Position numbers and translations under genes: made by a program
NCBI RefSeq assembly: GCF_000007705.1
Contig: NC_005085.1
Span: 682,001-746,000, forward strand
Origin: Chromobacterium violaceum ATCC 12472
GTDB taxonomy: Bacteria > Pseudomonadota > Gammaproteobacteria > Burkholderiales > Chromobacteriaceae
Direction of reading: 5' to 3'
DNA length: 64,000 bases
The notes under the pieces: model-generated
The model's database searches: none
Seen by the model: only the letters and a program-made list of their open reading frames with translations
Told to the model about the DNA's origin: nothing
Shown: piece after piece, positions 7,969 to 21,259 of the stretch
How positions within the stretch are numbered: position 1 is the stretch's first letter
Layout of the letters: each line of letters begins with the position of its first letter

Positions 7969-9867
7969 ATGATTTATCCGACAAGCTTCGACGTGATAGT
8001 GGTGGGCGGCGGTCACGCCGGCACCGAGGCCGCGCTGGCCGCCGCGCGCATGGGCTGCGCCACGCTCCTTCTGACCCACAACATCGAAACCCTGGGCCAG
8101 ATGTCGTGCAATCCGTCGATCGGCGGCATCGGCAAGGGCCATCTGGTGAAAGAGGTGGACGCGCTGGGCGGCGCGATGGCGCTGGCCACCGACATCGGCG
8201 GCATCCAGTTCCGCACGCTGAACGCGTCCAAGGGCCCGGCGGTGCGCGCCACCCGCGCCCAGGCCGACCGCATCCTGTACAAGGCCGCCATCCGCGAGAT
8301 GCTGGAGAACCAGCCCAATCTGACGCTGTTCCAGCAGCCGGTGGACGACCTGCTGATCGAAGGCGACCGCGTGGTCGGCGCCATCACCGCCATCGGCATC
8401 ACTTTCCGCGCCAAGACCGTGGTGCTGACCGCCGGCACCTTCCTGTCCGGCAAGATCCACGTCGGCCTGGAAAATTACACCGGCGGGCGCGCTGGCGATC
8501 AGGCGGCGTCCACGCTGGGCGAGAGGCTGCGCGAACTGAACCTGCCGGTGGGCCGGCTGAAGACCGGCACCCCGCCGCGCATCGACGGCCGCAGCGTCGA
8601 CTTTTCCGTGATGGAAGAGCAGCCGGGCGACACACCCGAGCCGGTGTTCTCCTATCGCGGCAAGCGCGCGATGCACCCGAAGCAGCTGCCGTGCTGGATC
8701 ACCCACACCAACGAGCGCACCCACGACATCATCCGCAGCGGCTTCGACCGCAGCCCGATGTTTACCGGCGTGATCGAAGGCGTCGGTCCGCGCTACTGCC
8801 CGTCCATCGAAGACAAGATCAACCGCTTCGCCGACAAGGACAGCCATCAGGTGTTCCTGGAGCCGGAAGGCCTGACTACGCACGAATTCTATCCGAACGG
8901 CATTTCCACCAGCCTGCCGTTCGACATCCAGCTGGCCGCCGTGCGCTCGATCCGCGGCATGGAGAACGCCCACATCCTGCGCCCCGGCTACGCGATCGAA
9001 TACGACTACTTCGACCCGCGCGGCCTGAAGGCCTCGCTGGAGACCAAGGCCATCCAGGGCCTGTTCTTCGCCGGGCAGATCAACGGCACCACCGGCTATG
9101 AAGAAGCCGCCGCCCAGGGCTTGCTGGCGGGGCTGAACGCCGGCCTGTTCGCCCGCGAGCAGGAAGCCTGGTGCCCGCGCCGCGACGAGGCCTACCTGGG
9201 CGTGCTGGTCGACGACCTGATCACCAAGGGCGTGTCCGAGCCGTACCGCATGTTCACCAGCCGCGCCGAATTCCGCCTGCAGTTGAGGGAAGACAACGCC
9301 GACCTGCGCCTGACCGAGATGGGGCGCAAGCTGGGCGTGGTCGGCGACGAGCAGTGGGACGCCTTCTGCCGCAAGCGCGACGCGGTCGAGGCCGAGAAGG
9401 CCCGCCTGCAGGCCACCTGGCTGCATCCGTCCAAGCTCGCCGATCCGGCCGCGCTGGCGCGCGTGCTGGGCAAGCCGATCGAGCGCGAGTACACGCTGCA
9501 GGACCTGCTCAAGCGCCCCAACGTGCCGTACCGCGAGCTGATGACGGTGCCGGAAGCGGCCGACGGCGCGCCGGAACTGGCCGACGAGGTTGCCGAGCAG
9601 GTGGAAATTCAGGTCAAATACCAGGGATACATCAATCGCCAGAACGAAGAGCTGGCGCGCCGCGACAATCTGGAAGACATCCGTCTGCCGGGCGACATCG
9701 ATTACGGCCTGGTCAAGGGCCTGTCCAAGGAAGTGCAGCAGAAGCTGAACCAGCAGCGTCCGGAGACGCTGGGCCAGGCTTCGCGCATCCAGGGCATCAC
9801 CCCGGCCGCCGTCGCCCTGCTGATGGTGCACCTGAGACGCGGCTTCACCGACGCTAAGACCGCATGA
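7969..9867 (+). CDS. mnmG: tRNA uridine-5-carboxymethylaminomethyl modification enzyme MnmG (GidA)
   Basis: 632 aa. This FAD-dependent enzyme works with MnmE to place the cmnm5 group on U34 of several tRNAs. The FAD dinucleotide-binding loop [10 protein letters not shown] is at residues 13-22. Other family blocks are [31 protein letters not shown] and [16 protein letters not shown]. The length is normal. It is the first gene of mnmG-rsmG-parA-parB, an order widespread in proteobacteria. rsmG starts inside its stop (ATGA). Confidence 0.98.
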   Translation: MIYPTSFDVIVVGGGHAGTEAALAAARMGCATLLLTHNIETLGQMSCNPSIGGIGKGHLVKEVDALGGAMALATDIGGIQFRTLNASKGPAVRATRAQADRILYKAAIREMLENQPNLTLFQQPVDDLLIEGDRVVGAITAIGITFRAKTVVLTAGTFLSGKIHVGLENYTGGRAGDQAASTLGERLRELNLPVGRLKTGTPPRIDGRSVDFSVMEEQPGDTPEPVFSYRGKRAMHPKQLPCWITHTNERTHDIIRSGFDRSPMFTGVIEGVGPRYCPSIEDKINRFADKDSHQVFLEPEGLTTHEFYPNGISTSLPFDIQLAAVRSIRGMENAHILRPGYAIEYDYFDPRGLKASLETKAIQGLFFAGQINGTTGYEEAAAQGLLAGLNAGLFAREQEAWCPRRDEAYLGVLVDDLITKGVSEPYRMFTSRAEFRLQLREDNADLRLTEMGRKLGVVGDEQWDAFCRKRDAVEAEKARLQATWLHPSKLADPAALARVLGKPIEREYTLQDLLKRPNVPYRELMTVPEAADGAPELADEVAEQVEIQVKYQGYINRQNEELARRDNLEDIRLPGDIDYGLVKGLSKEVQQKLNQQRPETLGQASRIQGITPAAVALLMVHLRRGFTDAKTA

Positions 9868-10493
9868 CACTACATACCGCCGAATTGAAACAGGGGCTGG
9901 CGCAGCTGGCGCTGGAACTGACCGAACCGCAAGTGGAGCTGCTGCAGCGCTATCTGGCGCTGCTGGTCAAATGGAATCAGACCTACAACCTCACCGCGAT
10001 CCGCCAGGAAGAGCGGATGGTCAGCTATCATTTGCTGGACAGCCTCAGCCTGGTGCCCCACCTGGCGGGCGGCACGCGCATGCTGGACGTGGGCTCCGGC
10101 GGCGGCATGCCCGGCATCCCGACCGCCATCGCGCGGCCGGACCTGCAGGTGGCGCTGTTGGACTCCAACCACAAGAAAACCACCTTCCTGCGCCAGGTGG
10201 TGCTGGAACTGGGCCTGCCCAACGTGCAGGTGGTCACCGACCGCGTCGAGGCCTACCAGCCTGAGCAGAAGTTCGATCGCATCACCAGCCGCGCGTTCTC
10301 CGAGCTGTCCGAGTTCGTCAAGCTGACCCGCCACCTGATGGCCGACGACGGCCAGTATGTGGCGATGAAGGGCGTGTATCCGTATGAGGAAATCGCCTTG
10401 CTGCCGCAAGGCGTGGCGGTTTCGGAGGTGCTGCCGGTAACGGTGCCGGGGCTGGACGCCGAACGCCATCTGGTGAGGATGGTGCTGCAATGA
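9864..10493 (+). CDS. rsmG: 16S rRNA (guanine527-N7)-methyltransferase RsmG (GidB)
   Basis: 209 aa. SAM methyltransferase making m7G527 in 16S rRNA; loss of the E. coli enzyme gives low-level streptomycin resistance. The SAM motif [13 protein letters not shown] is near residues 74-86, followed by [12 protein letters not shown] and ITSRAFSEL. The start overlaps the mnmG stop (ATGA), and parA begins within its stop codon, so all three are probably coupled. Confidence 0.97.
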   Translation: MTLHTAELKQGLAQLALELTEPQVELLQRYLALLVKWNQTYNLTAIRQEERMVSYHLLDSLSLVPHLAGGTRMLDVGSGGGMPGIPTAIARPDLQVALLDSNHKKTTFLRQVVLELGLPNVQVVTDRVEAYQPEQKFDRITSRAFSELSEFVKLTRHLMADDGQYVAMKGVYPYEEIALLPQGVAVSEVLPVTVPGLDAERHLVRMVLQ

Positions 10494-11281
10494 ATCCACG
10501 CGTGATCGCGGTGGCCAACCAGAAAGGCGGGGTAGGCAAGACCACCACCGTCGTCAATCTGGCGGCCGGTTTGGCCGAGCTCGGCCGGCGGGTGCTGATC
10601 GTCGATCTGGACCCGCAGGGCAACGCCACCATGGGCAGCGGCATCGCCAAGCAGTCGCTGGAGAAGTCCGGCTACGACGTGCTGCTGGGCGAGGCCACCA
10701 TCGAGGAGGCGCGCCAGGACGCGAAGGCCGGCGGCTACCAGGTGCTGCCCGCCAACCGCAATCTGGGCGGCGCCGAGCTGGAGCTGGTCAACGAGCTGGC
10801 GCGCGAGGCGCGGCTGAAAAACGCGTTGGCCGAAGTGGCCGGCCAATACGACTACGTGCTGATCGACAGCCCGCCGTCGCTGAACCTGCTGACGCTGAAC
10901 GGCCTGGTGGCCGCCGACAGCGTGCTGATCCCGATGGTGTGCGAGTACTACGCGCTGGAAGGCCTGTCCGATCTGGTGGCCACGCTGCGCAAGGTGAGGC
11001 TGGCGGTCAATCCCAAGATCGAGATCATGGGCTTGCTGCGCACCATGTTCGACGCGCGCAACAATCTGTCGCAACAGGTGTCGGAACAGCTGGCGCGCCA
11101 TTTCGGCGAAAAAGTGTTCCAGACCGTCATCCCGCGCAATGTGCGCCTGGCCGAGGCGCCCAGCCACGGCCTGCCGGGCCTGGTCTACGACCGCAGCTCG
11201 CGCGGCGCCCAGGCCTACCTCGCGCTGGCGCAAGAGCTGGTCGAACGCCTCGAACCCGCAACCGCAACCCCCACCGTCTGA
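10490..11281 (+). CDS. parA: chromosome-partitioning ATPase ParA (Soj)
   Basis: 263 aa. P-loop ATPase of the ParA/MinD class. The deviant Walker [10 protein letters not shown] is near residues 11-19, the [11 protein letters not shown] block near 40, and the Walker B-like [12 protein letters not shown] near 124. It binds nucleoid DNA non-specifically and drives ParB-parS segregation. Overlap with rsmG (ATGA) and a 4-nt gap to parB indicate one transcript. Chromosomal type, no HTH. Confidence 0.97.
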   Translation: MNPRVIAVANQKGGVGKTTTVVNLAAGLAELGRRVLIVDLDPQGNATMGSGIAKQSLEKSGYDVLLGEATIEEARQDAKAGGYQVLPANRNLGGAELELVNELAREARLKNALAEVAGQYDYVLIDSPPSLNLLTLNGLVAADSVLIPMVCEYYALEGLSDLVATLRKVRLAVNPKIEIMGLLRTMFDARNNLSQQVSEQLARHFGEKVFQTVIPRNVRLAEAPSHGLPGLVYDRSSRGAQAYLALAQELVERLEPATATPTV

Positions 11282-11285
11282 CAAT

Positions 11286-12143
11286 ATGGCCAAACTCAAA
11301 GGATTGGGGCGCGGACTGGACGCGCTCCTGTCCACCGTTGACGCGGTGGACGACAGACTTTCCACCCTTCCCATCGACAGCATCCGTCCCGGCAAGTACC
11401 AGCCCCGCAGCTTCATGAACGAGGCGGCGCTGGACGAGCTGGCGGCCTCCATCCGCGCCCAGGGCATCATCCAGCCCCTGATCGTGCGCGAGCTGGGCCT
11501 GGGCGACTACGAGCTGATCGCCGGCGAGCGCCGCTGGCGCGCGTCGCGCAAGGCAGGCCTCTCGGAGGTGCCGGTGGTGATCAAGAGCGTGCCGGACGAG
11601 GCGGCGCTGGCGATGGCGCTGATCGAGAACATCCAGCGCCAGGAACTGGATCCGATCGAGGAGGCGCAGGGCATCAAGCGCCTGATCGACGAATTCGGCC
11701 TCACCCACGAAGCCGCCGCCGACGCGGTGGGCCGTTCGCGCAGCGCGGTGTCCAATCTGCTGCGCCTGCTGGTGCTGCCGCAGCCCTTGCAGCAGATGAT
11801 GCACGAAGGGCAGCTGGAGATGGGGCACGCCCGCGCCTTGCTGAGCCTGCCGACCGTTTCCCAGCTGGAATTGGCGAACGAAGTGGTGCGCAAGGGCATG
11901 TCGGTGCGCGAGGTGGAGCGCAGAGTACAACAGCATGCTGCGCAAAAAACCACAGTTGCGCCGCAGCAAAAACGCGTCGATCCTGACGTGGCGCGGCTGG
12001 AGGAGCAGGTGTCCGAGGCCATCGGCGCCCGTGTCAGCATTCGCCACGCCGCGGGCGGCAGCGGCAAGCTGGTCATAGATTATGCCAGTCTGGACGAGCT
12101 GGATTCGCTGCTGGAGAAGCTGCAAAAAAACGCTAAAAAATGA
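11286..12143 (+). CDS. parB: chromosome-partitioning protein ParB (Spo0J)
   Basis: 285 aa. N-terminal CTPase domain with the GERRWRA motif (near residue 79), a central KorB-like HTH that reads parS (EAADAVGRSRSAVSNLLRLL), and a C-terminal dimerisation segment after a lysine/glutamine linker. Starts ATG 11286, 4 nt after parA. An extended in-frame reading from 11139 is antisense/other-frame parA sequence and is not used. No consensus parS (TGTTTCACGTGAAACA) was found in the window. Confidence 0.97.
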   Translation: MAKLKGLGRGLDALLSTVDAVDDRLSTLPIDSIRPGKYQPRSFMNEAALDELAASIRAQGIIQPLIVRELGLGDYELIAGERRWRASRKAGLSEVPVVIKSVPDEAALAMALIENIQRQELDPIEEAQGIKRLIDEFGLTHEAAADAVGRSRSAVSNLLRLLVLPQPLQQMMHEGQLEMGHARALLSLPTVSQLELANEVVRKGMSVREVERRVQQHAAQKTTVAPQQKRVDPDVARLEEQVSEAIGARVSIRHAAGGSGKLVIDYASLDELDSLLEKLQKNAKK

Positions 12144-12178
12144 GTTTGTTGCAGCGCAAAAAGTCTGCTGGAGCAAAG

Positions 12179-12208
12179 TTGACGCAACTCAAGCGCGAAG
12201 CCTATAAT
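12179..12208 (+). promoter_or_regulatory. sigma70 promoter of the atp operon
   Basis: -35 TTGACG (12179-12184), 18-bp spacer, perfect -10 TATAAT (12203-12208), 27 bp before the atpI start and 35 bp after the parB stop. This is the best sigma70 match in the window. Confidence 0.8.
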
Positions 12209-12234
12209 CCAGCGGTTTTTTTGCACTGGCGATC

Positions 12235-13420
<1,186 letters not shown>

Positions 13421-13430
13421 TTTACCGTAG

Positions 13431-13772
<342 letters not shown>

Positions 13773-13830
13773 TCCGTTTCCGACGGACACGTAGACGGTT
13801 GTTGTAGTCATACTCTGGAGGAAAACAAGC

Positions 13831-14301
13831 GTGGAATTCAACGTAACACTACTGGGCCAGGCGATCACTTTCGCCATCCTGGTATGGTTCACCATGAAGT
13901 TTGTTTGGCCTCCGCTTACCAACATGATGGATGAGCGGGCCAAGCGTATCGCTGATGGCTTGGCCGCCGCGGAACGCGGCAAGCAGGATCTGGAAGCGGC
14001 TGAAAAGCGCGTTGCGGACGAAATCCGCAAGGCCAAGCAGCAAGCGACCGAGATCGTGGTTGCCGCTGAAAAGCGTGCTAACCAGATCGTGGACGAAGCC
14101 AAGGAAGCGGCGCGCACCGAAGGTGCCCGCATCGTGGCCGACGCCAAGGCGGAAACCGAACAGGAAGTGCTGCGCGCCAAGGAAGCCCTGCGCGCGCATG
14201 TCGCCGATCTGGCCGTTGCCGGCGCCGAGAAGATCCTGCGCAAGGAGATCGACGCCGCCAAGCACGCCGACCTGCTTGCCTCCATCAAAGCGGAGTTTTA
14301 A
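13831..14301 (+). CDS. atpF: ATP synthase Fo subunit b
   Basis: 156 aa with a GTG start preceded by GGAGG. One N-terminal membrane helix (about residues 7-26) is followed by a long, charged, heptad-rich coiled coil ([21 protein letters not shown] onward). This coil forms the peripheral stalk that holds F1 against rotation. Normal length for the family. Confidence 0.96.
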   Translation: MEFNVTLLGQAITFAILVWFTMKFVWPPLTNMMDERAKRIADGLAAAERGKQDLEAAEKRVADEIRKAKQQATEIVVAAEKRANQIVDEAKEAARTEGARIVADAKAETEQEVLRAKEALRAHVADLAVAGAEKILRKEIDAAKHADLLASIKAEF

Positions 14302-14308
14302 CTAACTC

Positions 14309-14845
14309 ATGGCAGAACTCATTACCGTCGCAAGGCCCTACGCCGAAGCGGTATACAGCCTCGCCACGGAACAGGGCAAGCTCGACCAGTGGTCGGATGC
14401 GCTGTCGTGGCTGGCTGCCATGGTGAACAACCCGGATCTGGCCCAAGTCGTCACCAATCCGAAACATACCGCACAAGAGGTTGAGGCGCTGATGCTGGAT
14501 GTGCTCGGCTCGCGCGGCAACGATGACGTGAAACGCTTCATCGCCGCGCTGATCGAGAACGCCCGTTTGACGCTGCTGCCTGAAATCGCCGCGCAGTTTG
14601 AATTGCTGAAGGCGCAATCGGAAAACATCGTGGACGCCCTGGTGGAGTCCGCTTTTGCTTTGTCCGATGAACAGAAAGCCGAACTGACCAACACGCTTTC
14701 CAAGAAGTACGGCAAAGCCGTGCGTCTTGACGTGCGTGAGAACGCCGACCTGATCGGCGGCGTTCGCGTGTCGGTAGGCGACGATGTCATCGACGCTTCC
14801 GTGCGCGGCAAACTGCAGGCAATGGCAGCAAGCCTCAAGAATTAG
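14309..14845 (+). CDS. atpH: ATP synthase F1 subunit delta
   Basis: 178 aa soluble stator subunit linking subunit b to the top of F1. The N-terminal [12 protein letters not shown] block and the C-terminal signature ([26 protein letters not shown] region) are typical. It starts 7 nt after atpF and ends 8 nt before atpA. Confidence 0.96.
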
Positions 14846-14853
14846 GAGAGATC

Positions 14854-16398
14854 ATGCAGTTGAACCCCTCTGAAATCAGCGATCTGATCAAGGCCAAGAT
14901 CCAGAATCTGGCTGAAGGCGCTGAAGTTCGCACCAAGGGCACGGTTATCTCCGTGACCGACGGTATCGTCCGCATCCACGGCCTGGCCGACGTGATGCAA
15001 GGCGAAATGCTCGAATTCCCGGGCAACACCTTTGGCCTCGCCATGAACCTGGAGCGCGACTCGGTCGGCGCCGTGGTGCTGGGCGAGTACGAGCACATCT
15101 CCGAAGGCGACGAAGTCAAGTGTACCGGTCGCATTCTGGAAGTGCCGGTTGGTCCGGAACTGGTTGGCCGCGTGGTCAACGCCCTGGGTCAGCCGATCGA
15201 CGGCAAGGGCCCGATCAACGCTCAGAAATCGTCCCCGATCGAAAAGATCGCTCCGGGCGTGATCGCGCGTAAATCGGTATCGCAGCCGATGCAAACCGGC
15301 CTGAAGTCGATCGACTCCATGGTTCCGGTCGGCCGCGGCCAGCGTGAGCTGATCATTGGCGACCGTCAGACCGGCAAAACCGCCGTGGCGCTGGACGCCA
15401 TCATCAACCAGAAGGGCAATGGCGTCATCTGCATCTACGTAGCCGTGGGTCAGAAGGCTTCCTCCATCGCCAACGTGGTTCGCAAGCTGGAAGAGCATGG
15501 CGCGATGGGTCACACCATCATCGTGGCCGCCACCGCTTCCGAAGCCGCCGCCCTGCAGTTCATCGCCCCGTACTCCGGCTGCGCGATGGGCGAATACTTC
15601 CGCGACATCGGCGAAGACGCGCTGATCGTATACGACGACCTGTCCAAGCAAGCCGTCGCCTACCGTCAGATCTCGCTGCTGCTGCGCCGTCCGCCGGGCC
15701 GCGAAGCCTACCCGGGCGACGTGTTCTATCTCCACTCCCGTCTGCTGGAGCGCGCCGCGCGCATCAACGAAGAGGAAGTGGAAAAGCTGACCGGCGGCGC
15801 CGTTAAGGGCAAGACCGGTTCGCTGACCGCACTGCCGATCATCGAAACCCAGGCCGGCGACGTTTCCGCGTTCGTTCCGACCAACGTGATTTCGATTACC
15901 GACGGCCAGATCTTCCTGGAAACCGACCTGTTCAACGCGGGCATCCGTCCGGCCATCAACGCCGGTATCTCGGTATCGCGCGTGGGCGGCGCCGCTCAGA
16001 CCAAGGTCATCAAGAAGCTCGGCGGCGGTATCCGTCTGGCCCTGGCCCAGTACCGCGAGCTGGCTGCGTTCGCGCAGTTCGCTTCCGACCTGGACGAAGC
16101 CACCCGCAAGCAGCTGGCCCACGGCGAAGTGGTGACCGAACTGATGAAGCAGAAGCAGTTCTCCACCCTGTCGACCGCGGAAATGGCGCTGACCCTGTGG
16201 GCGGTGAACAAGGGCAGCTACGAAGACGTTCCGGTGAAGAAGGCCCTGGCTTTCGAAGCCGAGTTCCTGGCCAACGTGCGTGCCAACCACGCCGATGTGC
16301 TGCAGGCCGTGAACGCCTCCGGTGATCTGTCTGCCGACAACGAGAAGGTACTGGCCAAGGCGATGGAATCGTTCAAGGCTGGCTACAGCTTCAACTGA
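14854..16398 (+). CDS. atpA: ATP synthase F1 subunit alpha
   Basis: 514 aa. Walker [11 protein letters not shown] near residue 169; an arginine-finger region is within VGGAAQTK and neighbouring sequence. Forms the non-catalytic nucleotide sites of the alpha3beta3 hexamer. RBS AGGAGA lies immediately before the ATG. Full length. Confidence 0.98.
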
Positions 16399-16438
16399 GC
16401 CTTCGACGATAAGTCGTAGCTAGAGAAAGGTTCAGGAT

Positions 16439-17305
16439 ATGGCAGTCGGTAAAGAGATTCTCACCAAGATCCGAAGCGTGCAGAACACGCAGAAGATCAC
16501 CCGCGCTATGCAGATGGTGTCGACCTCGAAGATGCGCAAGACGCAAGAGCGTATGCGCGCTGCCCGTCCTTACGCCGAGAAGGTGCGCACGGTTATGGCG
16601 CACCTCGCTCAGGCGAACGCGGAACTTGGTCACCCGCTGCTTGCCCGTCGCGAGACGATCAAGCGCGCCGGCATCATCCTGGTTTCCTCTGACAAGGGCC
16701 TGTGCGGCGGCCTGAACGTGAACTCGTTCAAGCGCTTCTTCGGCAAGGTCAAGGAACTGCAGGATCAAGGCATCGAAGTCGATGTCTGCTGCCTGGGCCA
16801 GAAAGGCCTGGCGGCTGCCCAGCGCGCCCGTCTCAACGTCGTGGCCAGCGCGGTCCATCTCGGCGACATGCCGAAGATGGAAAAACTGATTGGCCCGCTT
16901 ACGGTTCTGTTCCGGCAATACGCCGAAGGCGAACTGGACGCGGTCTACATCGTGTACTCCAGCTTCGTGAACACCATGAAGCAGGAGCCGGCACTCGAAC
17001 AGCTGCTTCCGCTGACCCCGCACCACATGGTGGTCGAGCATTCGCACTCGTGGGATTACCTGTACGAGCCGGATGCGCCGACGCTGATGGAATTCCTGGT
17101 GCGCCGTTATCTGGAATCGGTGGTGTACCAGGCTCTGGCCGAGAACATGGCTTCCGAGCAGGCCGCGCGGATGGTGGCGATGAAAGCCGCCACCGACAAC
17201 GCGGGCAACACCATCAAGCAGCTGCGCCTGGTGTACAACAAGGCGCGTCAGGCGGCGATTACGACCGAGCTGTCGGAAATCGTGGCAGGTGCCGCGGCGG
17301 TGTAA
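16439..17305 (+). CDS. atpG: ATP synthase F1 subunit gamma
   Basis: 288 aa central rotor shaft. N-terminal [20 protein letters not shown] and C-terminal [20 protein letters not shown] are the coiled-coil helices that turn inside the hexamer. Full length and in the expected place between atpA and atpD. Confidence 0.97.
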   Translation: MAVGKEILTKIRSVQNTQKITRAMQMVSTSKMRKTQERMRAARPYAEKVRTVMAHLAQANAELGHPLLARRETIKRAGIILVSSDKGLCGGLNVNSFKRFFGKVKELQDQGIEVDVCCLGQKGLAAAQRARLNVVASAVHLGDMPKMEKLIGPLTVLFRQYAEGELDAVYIVYSSFVNTMKQEPALEQLLPLTPHHMVVEHSHSWDYLYEPDAPTLMEFLVRRYLESVVYQALAENMASEQAARMVAMKAATDNAGNTIKQLRLVYNKARQAAITTELSEIVAGAAAV

Positions 17306-17337
17306 CCGTCAACGGAACTGTAAAAGTTTATTTTTAG

Positions 17338-18744
<1,407 letters not shown>

Positions 18745-18755
18745 GGAGAGGGCGG

Positions 18756-19178
18756 ATGTCCAAGATGCGTGTCGAAGTGGTTAGCACCGAGCAGCTCATC
18801 TTCTCCGGCGAGGCGGAATTCGTCGTCGCGCCGGCTACCGAAGGCGAGATCGGCGTCTACCCGCAACACGTGCCGCTCCTGACCCGTATCAAGCCCGGCG
18901 TGCTTCGTCTGAAGGTGCCGGGTACCAAGGAAGAAGTACTGGTGGCGGTGTCCGGCGGCATGATGGAAGTGCAGCCGAGCCTGATCACCGTGCTCGCCGA
19001 TACGGCGATCCGCGGCGAGGATCTCGATGAGGCCCGCGCCAATGAGGCGAAACGCGCTGCCGAGGATGCCCTCAAGCACGCGACCGACGACATGAGCACG
19101 GCCAAGGCCCACGCCGCACTGGCGGTGGCGATTGCCGAGCTCAAGACGCTGGACTACCTCAAGAAGCGCGCCCACTGA
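18756..19178 (+). CDS. atpC: ATP synthase F1 subunit epsilon
   Basis: 140 aa. N-terminal beta-sandwich (VEVVSTEQLIFSGEAEFVVAP, GEIGVYPQHVPLLT) followed by the two C-terminal regulatory helices rich in Ala/Glu/Lys. It is the last gene of the atp operon; RBS AAGGAGAGG and a strong terminator flank it. Confidence 0.96.
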   Translation: MSKMRVEVVSTEQLIFSGEAEFVVAPATEGEIGVYPQHVPLLTRIKPGVLRLKVPGTKEEVLVAVSGGMMEVQPSLITVLADTAIRGEDLDEARANEAKRAAEDALKHATDDMSTAKAHAALAVAIAELKTLDYLKKRAH

Positions 19179-19208
19179 TTGCGCGATGCGTAATCGTGTA
19201 TAGTGCAA

Positions 19209-19240
19209 GGCTGCCACGCAAGTGGCAGCCTTTTTCCGTT
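19209..19240 (+). terminator. intrinsic terminator of the atp operon
   Basis: Perfect 9-bp stem GGCTGCCAC / GTGGCAGCC with loop GCAA followed by TTTTT. It lies 30 nt after the atpC stop and 20 nt before glmU. Confidence 0.92.
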
Positions 19241-19259
19241 TTGGTGAAGCAAAAAGATC

Positions 19260-20627
19260 ATGGATAGTCTCAGCATCGTCATCCTGGCTGCCGGCAAAGG
19301 CAAGCGCATGTATTCCTCCCTTCCCAAAGTATTGCACCCGATAGGCGGCGAGCCGATGCTGGCGCGGGTGATCCGCACCGCGCGCGCGTTGAATCCGTCC
19401 CGTCTGGTGGTGGTGTATGGCCATGGCGGCGAGCAGGTGCGCGCCCGGATTCAGGATGCCGACATCGTCTGGGCCGAACAGGCTGAGCAGCTGGGCACCG
19501 GCCACGCGCTGAAGATGGCTTTGCCGCATCTGCCGCAGGACGGCAAGACGCTGGTGCTGTACGGGGATGTGCCGCTGACCAAGGCCTCCACGCTGCAAAG
19601 GCTGGAGCAGGCCGCCGCCGGCGGCATGGCGGTGCTGACCGATGTGCTGGCCGACGCCAGCGGTTATGGGCGCATGGTGCGCGGCGCCGACGGCAAGCTG
19701 CAAGCCATCGTCGAGCACAAGGACTGCACGCCTGAGCAATTGGCCATCCGCGAGATCAACACCGGCATGATGGCGCTGCCCAACGCGCGGCTGGCTGATT
19801 GGCTATCCGCGCTGAACAACGGCAACGCCCAGGGCGAGTATTATCTGACCGACGTGCTGGAACTGGCGGTGAAAGACGGCGTGGCGGTGGAAAGCGCCAG
19901 CGTCGACGCCAGTTGGGAGGCCGCCGGCGTCAACAACAAGGTCCAGCTGGCGGAGCTGGAGCGCATCCTGCAGGCCAATCAGGCGCGCGCGCTGCTGGAA
20001 GCCGGCGTCACGCTGGCCGACCCGGCGCGCATCGACATCCGCGGCGAACTGAAGCACGGCATGGACGTCAGCATAGATATCGGCTGCGTGTTCGAAGGCG
20101 CGGTGGAGCTGGGCGACCAAGTGGAAATCGGCGCCCACTGCGTGCTGAAGAACGTGAAGATCGCCAGCGGCACCCGGATCGCGCCGTTTTCGCACCTGGA
20201 AGACGCGGTGGTCGGCGCCGAATGCCGGATCGGCCCGTACGCGCGCCTGCGTCCGGGCGCGGAGCTGGCCGGCCACGTGCACATCGGCAACTTTGTCGAG
20301 GTGAAGAAGAGCAAGATAGGCGAGGGCTCCAAGGTCAACCACCTGAGCTATGTCGGCGACGCCGAGATCGGCCGCAAGGTCAATGTCGGCGCCGGTTCGG
20401 TCACCTGCAACTACGACGGCGTCAACAAGTTCAAGACCATCATCGGCGACAATGTGTTCGTCGGCTCCGGCACGCTGATGGTGGCGCCGGTGAAGCTGGA
20501 GCGCGACTCCACCATCGGCGCGGGCTCGGTGATCAGCAAGGACACGCCGGCGGGCGAATTGACCGTGGCGCGCGCGCGCCAAGTGACGGTGCCGGGCTGG
20601 AAGCGGCCGCAAAAGAAAAGCGGATAG
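19260..20627 (+). CDS. glmU: bifunctional UDP-GlcNAc pyrophosphorylase / glucosamine-1-P acetyltransferase GlmU
   Basis: 455 aa. N-terminal nucleotidyltransferase domain with [18 protein letters not shown] (residues 9-26). The C-terminal left-handed beta-helix (from about residue 250) has hexapeptide repeats and the acetyltransferase loop [13 protein letters not shown]. It makes UDP-GlcNAc for peptidoglycan and LPS. glmS, which supplies its pathway, lies 1.4 kb downstream, separated by an NTF2-like gene and a DeoR regulator. Confidence 0.98.
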   Translation: MDSLSIVILAAGKGKRMYSSLPKVLHPIGGEPMLARVIRTARALNPSRLVVVYGHGGEQVRARIQDADIVWAEQAEQLGTGHALKMALPHLPQDGKTLVLYGDVPLTKASTLQRLEQAAAGGMAVLTDVLADASGYGRMVRGADGKLQAIVEHKDCTPEQLAIREINTGMMALPNARLADWLSALNNGNAQGEYYLTDVLELAVKDGVAVESASVDASWEAAGVNNKVQLAELERILQANQARALLEAGVTLADPARIDIRGELKHGMDVSIDIGCVFEGAVELGDQVEIGAHCVLKNVKIASGTRIAPFSHLEDAVVGAECRIGPYARLRPGAELAGHVHIGNFVEVKKSKIGEGSKVNHLSYVGDAEIGRKVNVGAGSVTCNYDGVNKFKTIIGDNVFVGSGTLMVAPVKLERDSTIGAGSVISKDTPAGELTVARARQVTVPGWKRPQKKSG

Positions 20628-20648
20628 CCTGATACCGCGGTTTTGAAT

Positions 20649-20702
20649 TCGCGGCTGAAGCCGCTCCTACACCTCACCCTGTAGAAGCGGCTTCAGCCGC
20701 GA
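20649..20702. repeat. REP doublet (REPIN-like) hairpin
   Basis: Two 23-bp arms (20649-20671 and 20680-20702) are inverted copies matching at 22 of 23 positions around an 8-nt loop. Each arm contains its own palindrome GCGGCT-GA-AGCCGC. The form (GTAGGAGCGGCTTCAGCCGC-type) matches REP elements known from Pseudomonas and other proteobacteria, which are mobilised by RAYT transposases. No RAYT gene is in the window. It lies between glmU and the convergent NTF2-like gene and may also act as a terminator or mRNA-stabilising hairpin. Confidence 0.75.
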
Positions 20703-20742
20703 TGCTTTTGGCGCTGGGCATGGCCCAAGCCGCACTACCGCT

Positions 20743-21129
20743 TCACACCACCGCAAATGGCTCGGTGACGGTGCCTTGGTGAAACACCATTTGCCATGCG
20801 TTGTCGCGCCGGCGCCAGATAGAGCTGCGCAGGGTATAACGCGGCGCGCTGGAAGCGGGGGCGCGGACGGATTTGAAGGTGATCTGCACCACGTCTTCTC
20901 CCAGCCGCCGCGCCTGAAAATCCTGGGCATGAATGGCCGGGCCATCTTCCGCCGCCGGAAGTTGTTGCAGAACCTCGCGTTTCCCAAATGCGGTGCCAGA
21001 GGCCCCAAATTCCAAGAAATCGTCCGCGATCATGCGATCCAGCATGGCAACATCACGGCGTATGGCTTTCGTTAGCAGCGCCGCTTCCTTGTCAATCAAG
21101 TGCCGGTAAAGGCGATCCGTATCTTCCAT
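20743..21129 (-). CDS. NTF2-like protein (DUF4440 type)
   Basis: 128 aa. The pattern of an N-terminal helix (LYRHLIDKEAALLTKAIRRD), DRMIADDFLEFGASG, and late strands (YTLRSSIWRRRDNAWQMVFHQGT) fits the SnoaL/DUF4440 branch of the NTF2-like fold. Such proteins are small ligand-binding or enzymatic cones, and the substrate cannot be read from sequence. It is alone on the minus strand between glmU and the DeoR gene. Confidence 0.75.
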   Translation of the reverse strand: MEDTDRLYRHLIDKEAALLTKAIRRDVAMLDRMIADDFLEFGASGTAFGKREVLQQLPAAEDGPAIHAQDFQARRLGEDVVQITFKSVRAPASSAPRYTLRSSIWRRRDNAWQMVFHQGTVTEPFAVV

Positions 21130-21203
21130 TCCGTCTTTCCCATGCGATGAGGTGGCTGACAGGCCACGCTAGCGCAATGACATGGCATTGCCAAGCTTCT
21201 GTG

Positions 21204-21253
21204 TTGCTTGACGGATTGCGCGCTGCTATCATTACGAAACTTTCGAAACGAAA
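21204..21253 (+). promoter_or_regulatory. promoter and probable autoregulatory operator of the DeoR gene
   Basis: -35 TTGCTT (21204-21209), 17-bp spacer, -10 TATCAT (21227-21232). Three CGAAA repeats follow at 21235, 21244 and 21249, covering the expected transcription start. On the other strand these read TTTCG, the core seen in operators of several DeoR-family repressors. The arrangement suggests the regulator represses its own gene and hence glmS. There is almost no leader before the start codon. Confidence 0.5.
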
Positions 21254-21259
21254 CTTGTG

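Noticed and set aside
7963-9870. 635-codon open frame antisense to mnmG
   Set aside because: It is the complement of a fully conserved mnmG in a GC-rich genome, and its translation is low-complexity His/Gln/Arg/Gly without domains.
10490-12234. parS centromere sites near parAB
   Set aside because: CACGTG cores in the window (for example near 12416 and 18573) lie in coding sequence and lack the flanking GTTTC/GAAAC arms.
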